Positions 51,908 through 58,935 of a stretch of 64,000 bases of DNA are shown here, piece by piece. The stretch is from Olsenella porci (GTDB taxonomy: Bacteria > Actinomycetota > Coriobacteriia > Coriobacteriales > Atopobiaceae), in contig NZ_VUNC01000001.1 of assembly GCF_009695875.1 (NCBI RefSeq), positions 310,001 through 374,000 of the forward strand, written 5' to 3'. Under the pieces are notes generated by a model. It searched no databases, had not been told where the DNA came from, and was given only the letters and a program-made list of their open reading frames with translations. How positions within the stretch are numbered: the first letter of the stretch is position 1; each line of letters starts with the position of its first letter. A program made the position numbers and the translations under genes.

Positions 51908-52930
51908 GAACGAAAGGGCGGAGATTAACGCTGTCGGTAGCCCCTCGCCACCTTGGCGTCGGGGAACTCCCGCGCTGGTGAGAAGATGGCGAAGGGGCAC
52001 TCCCTCTAACACCTGGTCAAAAGAGAAGCGTACAACCTTCGCCCCGGTCATTGACAGGCGAGACTCGCGCAACCTTTCCCGTGACATGACATCGATGGGT
52101 GTGAGGCCACCAGTCATCTCTCGCCTCACGTACTTGTCCTTGCCGTCAAGCTCTCCGATGACGAGCTGCCCGTCTGGAAGTCGCCAGAGAAAGTCGACCC
52201 TGAACATCCGAGAGTGGTCTACTGGGTCGCGTATGGGAACCTGGAGCTCCGGGGCCTCGAACCCAAGCTGAATCATGCGTCCGCGGGCGAAGGACTCTCC
52301 GCCGTTCTCGCTCAGGGGGTTCGACCAGGCTGCCGTCGCGCACGCGTTGACCCTGTCATCCCTGTCGAGCGGCGCCTTCAGGGCGAGCTGAAGGAGACTC
52401 TCTCGGCTGATGTGATACCGCCTAAGGTAAGAATCTGCGACGGCAAGTCCCCTCGGAAGGTCGAAGTGCGCCAAGCAGTCGATGACGGATCTCTCAAGTT
52501 TGATTACGCGCACGTCGTCTATGACGTCAACCCCTGGGAGCTCTTCATACGGGTGGCGAATAACATGGCGGGAATTTTTCAGGTTCGCTTCGCGCGTGAC
52601 AGCCACATGGACGATGCCGCCCGAGGACGAAGCTGCCTCCAGCCCATGAACGAAGCATGCCGACTCCATGCAGAACACCCAGCTGGGGTGGGAGAGCGCA
52701 ATGGTCCGAATTATCCGTAGGGCTCTGTCATTCCTGCTCAGGGAGTCCCAGTCCTGAGGCTTGGCGTACATGCCGGGAAAGGGGCGCAAAATGGCTCCCT
52801 CGGCAACGCGCCGGTTTAGGAGTCTGCGTTCGGTCTCGTCCTTGGGCCTCGCAAGGCGTCGGTCCTCTTCTGCCTGCAGCAGAAGGCCATCGACCCTCTG
52901 CTCAACGCGCACTACTGCTCCACGTGCCAT
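51890..52930 (-). CDS. AbiEi-antitoxin-like protein with possible PD-(D/E)XK-type C-terminus
   Basis: 346 aa. The N-terminal winged-helix region (ERRLLNRRVAEGAILRPFPG) resembles AbiEi-type antitoxin domains common in actinobacteria. The C-terminal part has FRVDFLWRLPDG then GELDGKDKY, an Asp ... Glu-x-Asp-Gly-Lys arrangement like DUF559/nuclease-fold proteins. No AbiEii-type nucleotidyltransferase toxin is adjacent. ATG 52930 is preferred for GGGAGG spacing 8; ATG 52936 is possible. Both ends of the locus carry 42-bp palindromes. Function unproven; both a regulator and a nuclease remain possible. Confidence 0.6.
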   Translation of the reverse strand: MARGAVVRVEQRVDGLLLQAEEDRRLARPKDETERRLLNRRVAEGAILRPFPGMYAKPQDWDSLSRNDRALRIIRTIALSHPSWVFCMESACFVHGLEAASSSGGIVHVAVTREANLKNSRHVIRHPYEELPGVDVIDDVRVIKLERSVIDCLAHFDLPRGLAVADSYLRRYHISRESLLQLALKAPLDRDDRVNACATAAWSNPLSENGGESFARGRMIQLGFEAPELQVPIRDPVDHSRMFRVDFLWRLPDGQLVIGELDGKDKYVRREMTGGLTPIDVMSRERLRESRLSMTGAKVVRFSFDQVLEGVPLRHLLTSAGVPRRQGGEGLPTALISALSFATSDR

Positions 52931-53060
52931 CCTCATCGCCTCCCTACCCAAGGCTAGGTGAGAAGCAATGTCATGGTGGCGCGAGGGAAAATTCGGCCTC
53001 ACGGGGGTTGTGCATATCTTTCGGCTTGCTGATGCCGAAAATGAGGGGCTTTGGATAGCG

Positions 53061-53213
53061 AGAAGCAACCCCGGACTGATAAGTGGCGTTATCGTTCCGA
53101 GATCGCTGGCCGGAGAAGCAGCTTCGGACTGATAAGTGGCGTTATCGGTTCGAGATCGCTGGCCGGAGAAGCAACCTCGGACTGATAAGGCCACTTATAA
53201 GTCCGAGGTTGCT
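53061..53213. repeat. Three tandem 53-bp palindromic repeats
   Basis: AGAAGCA recurs at 53061, 53114 and 53167, an exact 53-bp period. Each unit has CGGACTGATAA followed by an inverted partner. Units 1 and 2 pair imperfectly (9 of 11). Unit 3 is near-perfect (GCAACCTCGGACT ... AGTCCGAGGTTGC, 53171-53212). Copies 1 and 2 are about 90% identical, copy 3 more divergent. Confidence 0.85.
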
Positions 53214-53273
53214 GACTTTGCCGCTTCCCGCACAAATGACAGAAGCATCGCGCCTTGTAGTCGCCGCAAAAGG

Positions 53274-53305
53274 GGAGGCCCCCAGGACTGAGCCCGAGAG
53301 CCTCC
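53274..53305 (-). terminator. Terminator after nfnB
   Basis: Read on the minus strand, a 13-bp stem with three wobbles is followed by CCTTTT. It follows the nfnB stop by about 30 nt. Confidence 0.7.
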
Positions 53306-53334
53306 GTTGGTAACGCATGAAAACGTTGCCGCAG

Positions 53335-54738
53335 TTACTCGCCCAGCAGTGCCTTGGTCATGCTGGCAGCGGCCTTCTTGCCGGCACCCATGGCCAGGAT
53401 GACCGTTGCGGCACCGGTGACGATGTCACCGCCTGCCCAGATCCTGGGGTCGGAGGTGCGGCCGTCCTCGTCGGCCTCGATGTAGCCCCACTTGTTGAGC
53501 TTCTCGGGACCAATGAGCTTGGCGATGGGGTTGGCGTTGGTGCCGATGGCAGAGACGCCCAGGTCGCAGGGGAGCTCGTCCACGGAGCCCTCGATGGGGA
53601 TGGGGCGACGGCGGCCAGAGGCGTCGGGCTCGCCCAGCTCCATGTTCTGGACCTTGACGGACTTGACGGCGCCGTCCTCGCCGGCAATGAACTCGAGCGG
53701 AGAGGCCAGCTCGTGGATAATGACACCCTCGGCCTTGGCGTGCTCAACCTCGGCGCGACGTGCGGGCATCTCCTTCTCGGTGCGGCGGTAGCACAGGGTG
53801 ACCGTCTCGGCGCCCAGGCGAAGCGCGGTGCGCACCGAGTCCATGGCAACGTTGCCGCCACCAAAGACCACGACGTTCTTGGCGCGCTTGGTGGGGGTGT
53901 CGTACTCGGGGAACTTGTTGGCCTTCATCAGGTTCACGCGAGTCAGGTACTCGTTGGCGAAGAAGACGTTGGGCAGGTTCTCGCCGGGCACGTTGAGGAA
54001 CTTGGGCAGGCCGGCGCCGGTGGCGATGTACATGGCGTCGAAGCCCTGGGCAAACAGCTCCTCGGCGTTGGTGATGCGGCCCACGACCGAGTTGTACTCA
54101 AACTTGACGCCGAGCTTCTCCAGGCCGTCGATCTCGCGCTTCACGACCGCCTTGGGAAGACGGAACTCGGGGATGCCGTAGACCAGTACGCCGCCGCCCG
54201 TGAAGAACGCCTCAAACACGGTGACGTCAAAGCCGTTGCGGGCAAGCTCGCCGGCGCAGGTGATGCCGGAGGGGCCGGCGCCGATGACGGCGACCTTCTT
54301 GCCGTTCTTGGGCGCCATCTTGGGCTCGGAGGCAACTTCGGGCATGTCGCCCAGGAAGCGCTCGAGCTGGCCGATTGCCACGGGCTCGCTCTTCTTGCCA
54401 CGGATGCAACGGCCCTCGCACTGGTTCTCCTGCGGGCACACGCGGCCGCAGATGGCGGGGAGCATCGAGGCCTCGTGGATGATGTCCAAGCCCTCGCCAA
54501 ACTTGTGCTCGTAGATCTTCTCGATGAAGCCGGGGATGTTGATGTTGACGGGGCAGCCCTCCACGCACAGCGGCTTCTTGCACCTCATGCAGCGGGAGGC
54601 CTCGGCCACCGCCATCTCCTCGGTGAAGCCCTTGTCAACGGGCCTGAAGTCCTTGGCGCGCTCGTCCGCGGGCTCCTCGTTTGCAGGGGTGCGCGGCAGC
54701 TTCATGTCTGCGACCCAGCGACCATTTACCTCTGGCAT
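53335..54738 (-). CDS. nfnB: NADPH-binding subunit NfnB (GltD-like; Nfn transhydrogenase)
   Basis: 467 aa. GltD-type protein with an N-terminal double [4Fe-4S] module: Cys50/53/58/62 and Cys97/101/107/111. An FAD site (VAVIGAGPSGITCAGE) and NADP site (VVVFGGGNVAMDSVR) follow, and WAGGDIVTGAATVILAM closes it. Alone it would be called glutamate synthase small subunit, but no large subunit is near. Directly upstream is an NfnA-type flavoprotein overlapping by 13 nt. Together they suggest NADH-dependent ferredoxin:NADP+ oxidoreductase (electron bifurcation), typical of anaerobes. Confidence 0.85.
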   Translation of the reverse strand: MPEVNGRWVADMKLPRTPANEEPADERAKDFRPVDKGFTEEMAVAEASRCMRCKKPLCVEGCPVNINIPGFIEKIYEHKFGEGLDIIHEASMLPAICGRVCPQENQCEGRCIRGKKSEPVAIGQLERFLGDMPEVASEPKMAPKNGKKVAVIGAGPSGITCAGELARNGFDVTVFEAFFTGGGVLVYGIPEFRLPKAVVKREIDGLEKLGVKFEYNSVVGRITNAEELFAQGFDAMYIATGAGLPKFLNVPGENLPNVFFANEYLTRVNLMKANKFPEYDTPTKRAKNVVVFGGGNVAMDSVRTALRLGAETVTLCYRRTEKEMPARRAEVEHAKAEGVIIHELASPLEFIAGEDGAVKSVKVQNMELGEPDASGRRRPIPIEGSVDELPCDLGVSAIGTNANPIAKLIGPEKLNKWGYIEADEDGRTSDPRIWAGGDIVTGAATVILAMGAGKKAAASMTKALLGE

Positions 54739-55568
54739 GCGCAGTTCGCCTCCTCATAGGCCTTGAGGGCCTGGCCCTCCTCGGTACGGTATGCAGCCTG
54801 ACGTGCGCGAAGGTCGTTCCAGTTGACCTTGGTGGCGTCAAAGTCGGGACCGTCGACGCAAGCGAACTTCGTCTCTCCGCCGACCTCGACACGGCAGCAG
54901 CCGCACATGCCCGTGCCGTCGACCATGATGGGGTTGAGCGACGCGATGATGGGTGTGTCGTACTTCTCGGCGGTAAGTGCCGAGAACTTCATCATGGGAA
55001 CGGGGCCGACGCAGAACACGTGGTCGACCTTCTTCTCCTGCAGCAGGCGCTCCAGAGGGGCGGTCACCACGCCCTTCTCGCCGTACGAGCCGTCATCCGT
55101 GGTGATGTGGATGTGGTCCTCGGGCAGGGTGGCGCGGAACTGGTCCTCAAGCAGCAGCAGCTCCTTGGTGCGCGCGCCCATGATCGCGTGGACCTCGTGG
55201 CCGGTGGCCTTGAGCTGGCGCGCAACGGGGAAGGCGATGGCAAGGCCAACGCCGCCGCCGATGACCGCCCAGGTGCCGTCGCCCATCTCGGTGGGCTGGC
55301 CAAGCGGGCCAGTCACGTCGAGCAGGGAGTCGCCCTCCTTGTAGGTGCTGAGCATCTTGGTCGTCTTGCCCACGACCATGAAGATGAACTCGACCCAGCC
55401 CTCCTCGGGGTTCCAGTCCGCAAAGGTGAACGGGACGCGCTCGCCCGTCTCGTTGGCACGCACCATCAGGAACTGGCCGGCATGTGCATGCTTGGCCATC
55501 TGGGGCGCCTCGATGCGGAACTTGAACACCTTCTCAGAGAACTGCGTCTTTTCGAGGATTTTGTACAT
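54726..55568 (-). CDS. nfnA: Ferredoxin:NADP+ oxidoreductase subunit NfnA (PyrK/SudB-like)
   Basis: 280 aa. FAD/NAD-binding ferredoxin-reductase fold: RVPFTFADW, GPLGQPTEM, VIGGGVGLAIAFPVARQL. The C-terminal [2Fe-2S] motif GTGMCGCCRV ... FACVDGPDFDA identifies the NfnA/SudB family rather than PyrK proper. ATG 55568 follows GAGAGGAG at 7 nt. First gene of a two-gene operon with nfnB; no pyrD is nearby, arguing against a dihydroorotate dehydrogenase subunit. Confidence 0.87.
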   Translation of the reverse strand: MYKILEKTQFSEKVFKFRIEAPQMAKHAHAGQFLMVRANETGERVPFTFADWNPEEGWVEFIFMVVGKTTKMLSTYKEGDSLLDVTGPLGQPTEMGDGTWAVIGGGVGLAIAFPVARQLKATGHEVHAIMGARTKELLLLEDQFRATLPEDHIHITTDDGSYGEKGVVTAPLERLLQEKKVDHVFCVGPVPMMKFSALTAEKYDTPIIASLNPIMVDGTGMCGCCRVEVGGETKFACVDGPDFDATKVNWNDLRARQAAYRTEEGQALKAYEEANCACQR

Positions 55569-55778
55569 TAACGAACTCCTCTCCCAAACAACTCTCTCGC
55601 CTCGCATCGCCTATGTGGCGACGTCGATGCCTAGTGCTGTAGCGCGCATCCCCCAACACGCGCATACAGGCCCATTCTACAAAATGGACAACACGCTGAA
55701 CGGATGAATGCGGGGTTTGGACAATATGGGGCAAGGCCGTCAAGCCATGCCCCCGGACGATTGGTGGGGTGTCGACGG

Positions 55779-55814
55779 GGGAGAGGCGCCGCGGCCGGTC
55801 CCGTGGCGCCTCCC
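55779..55814. terminator. GC hairpin downstream of pth
   Basis: GGGAGAGGCGCC pairs with GGCGCCTCCC across a 14-nt loop (one bulge). It lies 40 bp past the pth stop on the minus strand; there is no T-run. The rest of 55569-55854 holds the nfn upstream region and no gene. Confidence 0.55.
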
Positions 55815-55854
55815 GTTGGCAGCGCGGCTGACGAATCAGGGGGCTCGGCCCCTC

Positions 55855-56460
55855 TCACCTGCCTCCACCGGTGCGACGAATGGCCTCTTCCACCCCGAGG
55901 TCCAGGCACGCCTCCACGACGTCGGCGCTGTCCTGTGCCGTCGCCTCGAACTCCTCCAGAAAGCCGCCCTTCAGCTCGCGCAGCACGTAATCGGCCACCT
56001 GCATGCGTCCGGGCGGGCGTCCGATGCCGCAGCGGACGCGGGCGAAGTCTCTGGTGCGCAGCTTGTCGGCTATGGAGCGCAGACCGTTGTGGGCGTTGAG
56101 GCCTCCGCCAAATTTTGCCCGGACTACGCCTGCGGGAAGGTCGACCTCGTCGTGCACGACGAGGATCTGCTGGGGGCTCACGTGCAGCTGCCGCATGAGC
56201 TTGCTCAGGGGGCCGCCGGAGGTGTTCATGTAGCTCTGTGGCTTGGCGAGCACGACCTCGCGCAACTCTCCCCCGCAGCGGTGCTTCAGGCGTGCGACCT
56301 CGCAGCCCGCCTCGCTCTTCCAGTAGCCCACCCCCTCGCGCTGGGCCAGGGCGTCCACGGTGGCAAAGCCGATGTTGTGGCGCGTGCGCTCGTACTCGGC
56401 GCCGGGGTTGCCCAGACCGCACACCAGGACTATGTCCTGCGGCTTTGCTGGCGAGGGCAT
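55855..56460 (-). CDS. pth: Peptidyl-tRNA hydrolase
   Basis: 201 aa. GLGNPGAEYERTRHNIGF carries catalytic His28; MNTSGGPLSKL, VVHDEVDLPAG and GGGLNAHNGLRS are the other signatures. The C-terminus is helical. AGGAGG lies just upstream of the ATG within a large hairpin (56472-56513). Confidence 0.97.
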   Translation of the reverse strand: MPSPAKPQDIVLVCGLGNPGAEYERTRHNIGFATVDALAQREGVGYWKSEAGCEVARLKHRCGGELREVVLAKPQSYMNTSGGPLSKLMRQLHVSPQQILVVHDEVDLPAGVVRAKFGGGLNAHNGLRSIADKLRTRDFARVRCGIGRPPGRMQVADYVLRELKGGFLEEFEATAQDSADVVEACLDLGVEEAIRRTGGGR

Positions 56461-56471
56461 GCTTCCTCCTC

Positions 56472-56513
56472 TGGTCGATGGGGTCGCCTCGAGGCGAGGC
56501 GATTGGGACCAGC
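56472..56513. other. Hairpin between the AEC permease gene and pth
   Basis: Outer stem CTGGTC/GACCAG and inner palindrome CGCCTCGAGGCG; no T-run. It sits just upstream of the pth ribosome-binding site and may shape the intercistronic mRNA. Confidence 0.5.
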
Positions 56514-56547
56514 GTAACTCACATCAACCCCGGATGCAGCGTGACGC

Positions 56548-57462
56548 CTAGGCCCAGAACAGCTGGGCAACCCACACCACAACGGGGATGGACACGACCG
56601 AGAAAAGCACAGACATTACGATGGTCTCGACCGCATAGACGTAGTCGGCGTCGTGCAGTTGGGCGTACACCGCGACGTTCAGGCCCACGGGGCATGCCTG
56701 CGCGATCAGGATGGCAAGCTTCATGCTCTCGTACTTGTCGGGCACCAACGAGAGGCACGCCAGGGTGACCAGGGGGATTACAAGCAGGCGCGCCGCCGTG
56801 ATTCTGTACAGCGACAGACGCCGGAACATCGCCTTGAGATCAACGTGAGCCAGGTACACGCCCATGGTGAACATGGCGAGCGGCGTGTTGAGCGCCGCCA
56901 CGAAGTCGAGCGAGTTCGTGATGACCGAAGGCAGCGATGGCTGGGTGAGGAACAGCAGCAGGCCGACCACGATCGCGATGTCGAAGGGCGAGGTCAGGAG
57001 CTCTCGGGCTGTCAGCTTTGGTCGCTCTCCCGTGAGGAGGGACACGCCGTAGGTCCACTGTCCCACGTTCATCGCCGCGATGAACCCCGTCATGTAGAAG
57101 ATGGGTCCCTGCCCCAGGATGGAGGTGACCAGGGGGATACCGAAGAAGCTGGGGTTTGAGAACGTGGCAGAGAAGTTGCCGATGGCGTCCTTGCCCAGCA
57201 GCAGGCGAGCGAGGAGGGCGCCCAGGACCACTGCCCCGACCCCCAGCAAGATAGAGAGACCTAGCGCGAGCTCGCTCTGGGGCGTGCGGTCGACCATGAA
57301 GCCCTTGATGATCACCGCAGGCAGGGACAGGTAGATGAGGACGTTGCCAAAGCAGCGATTGCCCTCCATAGTGATCTTTCCAGAGCGAAACATGAGAAAC
57401 CCTATGCCCGAGAGCAGGAACATCACAAGAACCTGCTGGGCAAGGGTGAGGGACATCTGCAT
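56548..57462 (-). CDS. Auxin efflux carrier (AEC) family permease
   Basis: 304 aa with about ten hydrophobic segments, including VLVMFLLSGIGFLMFRSG and NVLIYLSLPAVIIKGFM, the opening of AEC-family (MleP/YfdV-like) transporters. It likely carries an organic acid or amino acid; the substrate cannot be read from sequence. ATG 57462 is chosen from GGAGAGG upstream; 57456 is an alternative. It could be transcribed with pth downstream (87-bp gap). Confidence 0.82.
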   Translation of the reverse strand: MQMSLTLAQQVLVMFLLSGIGFLMFRSGKITMEGNRCFGNVLIYLSLPAVIIKGFMVDRTPQSELALGLSILLGVGAVVLGALLARLLLGKDAIGNFSATFSNPSFFGIPLVTSILGQGPIFYMTGFIAAMNVGQWTYGVSLLTGERPKLTARELLTSPFDIAIVVGLLLFLTQPSLPSVITNSLDFVAALNTPLAMFTMGVYLAHVDLKAMFRRLSLYRITAARLLVIPLVTLACLSLVPDKYESMKLAILIAQACPVGLNVAVYAQLHDADYVYAVETIVMSVLFSVVSIPVVVWVAQLFWA

Positions 57463-57568
57463 GGTTTGGGACCTCTCCAAGGGTGGTCGTGACCTCACGA
57501 GAATAGCCCCGGTACGAGCCAAGGTCCTTTAAGAATTTTTCCACTAGGGTCTGGCGACAGGATTGGAC

Positions 57569-57605
57569 GGCCCCAAGACCACGGTGGGGGACGGGTCTTG
57601 GGGCC
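57569..57605. terminator. Hairpin downstream of the glutathione peroxidase gene
   Basis: Perfect 11-bp arms GGCCCCAAGAC/GTCTTGGGGCC with a 15-nt loop. It lies 88 bp past the peroxidase stop; there is no T-run on the minus strand. Confidence 0.6.
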
Positions 57606-57692
57606 ATGAAGGGGTGCGTTGGGGATGCGCGCGGAGATGTCGGGGGGAGAGGAGCGCCAGACTCGGCCGGCGGCAAAACCCGACGGAAAGGG

Positions 57693-58235
57693 CTACAGCT
57701 GGTCCGCCACGGCCTTCTCAACCGGATCCATGCCCACGGTGGGTTCGAAGCGCGCTATGACGTTGCCCTTGCGATCCACGAGGAACTTGGTGAAGTTCCA
57801 CTTGATGTCGTCGTTGCTTTCCCAGTCTGGGTCTACCTGGGCGATGTAGGCGGGCATCTTTTGGGCAACCTCGGAGTCGCCCAGGCCCTTGAACCCCTGC
57901 TGCGACTTGAGGTACGTGAACAGCGGGTCCGCGTCCCTGCCGTTGACGTCGATTTTCTTGAACTGGGGAAACTCGGTCCCAAACTTCATGGTGCAGAACT
58001 GGTGGATCTCGTCGTCGCTGCCGGGGGCCTGGTCCAGGAACTGGTTGCAGGGGAAGTCGAGGATCTCGAATCCCTTGTCGCGGTACTCGGCGTACAGCCT
58101 CTCCAGCTCCTCGTACTGTGGGGTGAAACCACAGCCGGTGGCGGTGTTGACGATGAGGAGGACTTTGCCCTTGAAGTCTGCCAGGCTGGTGGTGGAGCCA
58201 TCTCGGTTGGTGACGGTGTAGTCGTAGACGCCCAT
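57693..58235 (-). CDS. gpx: Glutathione/thioredoxin peroxidase (GPx family)
   Basis: 180 aa. Thioredoxin-fold peroxidase with peroxidatic Cys35 (NTATGCGFTPQY), FPCNQF (Gln65) and WNFTKFLVDR (Trp/Asn), the catalytic tetrad region. It uses Cys instead of selenocysteine, typical of bacterial thioredoxin-dependent GPx. Probably protects the anaerobe from peroxides. Its promoter region carries a 27-bp near-perfect palindrome overlapping a TTGACA. Confidence 0.93.
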   Translation of the reverse strand: MGVYDYTVTNRDGSTTSLADFKGKVLLIVNTATGCGFTPQYEELERLYAEYRDKGFEILDFPCNQFLDQAPGSDDEIHQFCTMKFGTEFPQFKKIDVNGRDADPLFTYLKSQQGFKGLGDSEVAQKMPAYIAQVDPDWESNDDIKWNFTKFLVDRKGNVIARFEPTVGMDPVEKAVADQL

Positions 58236-58262
58236 GTGGGACCCCTCTCAATGAGGTTCGTG

Positions 58263-58289
58263 TATTTGGCACCTATTAGGTGTCAAATA
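58263..58289 (-). promoter_or_regulatory. gpx promoter/operator palindrome
   Basis: 12-bp arms TATTTGGCACCT/AGGTGTCAAATA with 11 of 12 matches and a 3-nt centre. Read on the minus strand, the first arm contains TTGACA, which could be the gpx -35, with TACACG 16 bp later. A repressor bound here would block the promoter; the regulator is unknown. Confidence 0.6.
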
Positions 58290-58357
58290 CAGTGTGCCCA
58301 CTTCGCGGCGGCTCAGACGTAGGATTTTCATTGTCACGAGCTCGTCATGGGGTGCCT

Positions 58358-58517
58358 GCTGAGAAAAGTCGACCTTTGGCAATGAAGGGCTTCCCCTGAC
58401 TGCCAAAGCTCAAGTTTTCTCAGCGGAAGAGGCCTCCCGACTGCCAATAGCCGAGATTCCTCGGCGCGCCGAGGCCTGGGGCGGCGCCCATGCTGCCACA
58501 ACTCGCATTTTCTCAGC
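58358..58517. repeat. Palindromic repeat family (TGCCA ... TTTTCTCAGC)
   Basis: Copies in the same orientation start at 58401, 58442 and 58494 (about 24 bp each, TGCCA-n-CTC-n-TTTTCTCAGC). One inverted copy at 58358-58381 pairs with the first (21 of 24), giving a hairpin with a 19-nt loop. Confidence 0.75.
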
Positions 58518-58625
58518 AGCTCATCGCATGGGTGACCACCGGGCTATTAAATGGTGGCCGCGTGGGCGGAGGGCGAGACGTGCTTGGGGGCTGGTGTTCG
58601 TGCGGATTCCAGGGGGTCCGAAACA

Positions 58626-58748
58626 TGCGGGCATCGAGAAGGCTAAGCATTCCGTTTCAAAATCCGTGCGGGCACCGACGGGGCTAAGCACCGAGGCCTC
58701 GAAGCGCGTGCAAGCCCCGGTGAGGTTAAGCGTCTGGTTCCTAAAAAT
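58626..58748. repeat. Degenerate ~41-bp tandem repeat, three units
   Basis: TGCGGGCA / TGCGGGCA / TGCAAGCC begin units at 58626, 58667 and 58709. Each carries CCG(A/G)-n-GG(C/T)TAAGC at the same offset, followed by a variable ~17 bp. Divergence between copies rules out a recent duplication. Confidence 0.65.
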
Positions 58749-58935
58749 GCCCGCAGCGGGCGAGGGCCGTCACAACCTGCGCTTCATCCAACAGTCCAAA
58801 CGATGACGCCTTGGCGGACACGTGGCCAATGCCACGGTTGCGCTACCGGGTAGTGCCCGTGAGCGCGGCGCTACTGTGCCTCGCCCGCGTCTTCGGGCGT
58901 TCACGCCTGCGTCGCGGGGACGTCGCTCGTCTTCG

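Larger units (their letters stand above)
52931..53334. other. 404-bp intergenic region between nfnB and the AbiEi-like gene
   Basis: Contains the AbiEi-like gene's ribosome-binding site (GGGAGG, minus strand), three tandem palindromic repeats (53061-53213) and the nfnB terminator (53274-53305, minus). No gene is supported. Confidence 0.8.
58236..58935. other. 700-bp gene-free region rich in repeats
   Basis: No reading frame with a credible start, conservation or ribosome-binding site was found. Contents in order: the gpx operator/promoter (58263-58289), a palindromic repeat family (58358-58517), a ~41-bp degenerate tandem array (58626-58748) and a CGCCCG/CGGGCG hairpin near 58890 downstream of the helicase gene. 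Confidence 0.75.

Noticed and set aside
53061-53213. CRISPR array
   Set aside because: Only three units, palindromic and tandem without unique spacers; no cas genes.
53335-54738. Glutamate synthase small subunit (gltD)
   Set aside because: No gltB nearby, and the overlapping NfnA-type partner favours Nfn; kept as an alternative only.
53317-54759. 480-codon + strand frame opposite nfnB
   Set aside because: nfnB has all cysteine clusters and nucleotide-binding motifs; the opposite frame is low complexity.
54726-55568. PyrK subunit of dihydroorotate dehydrogenase
   Set aside because: No pyrD adjacent and the C-terminal GTGMCGCCRV motif fits NfnA/SudB.
58626-58748. CRISPR array
   Set aside because: Three degenerate units with ~17-bp variable parts; repeats are not conserved and no cas genes are near.
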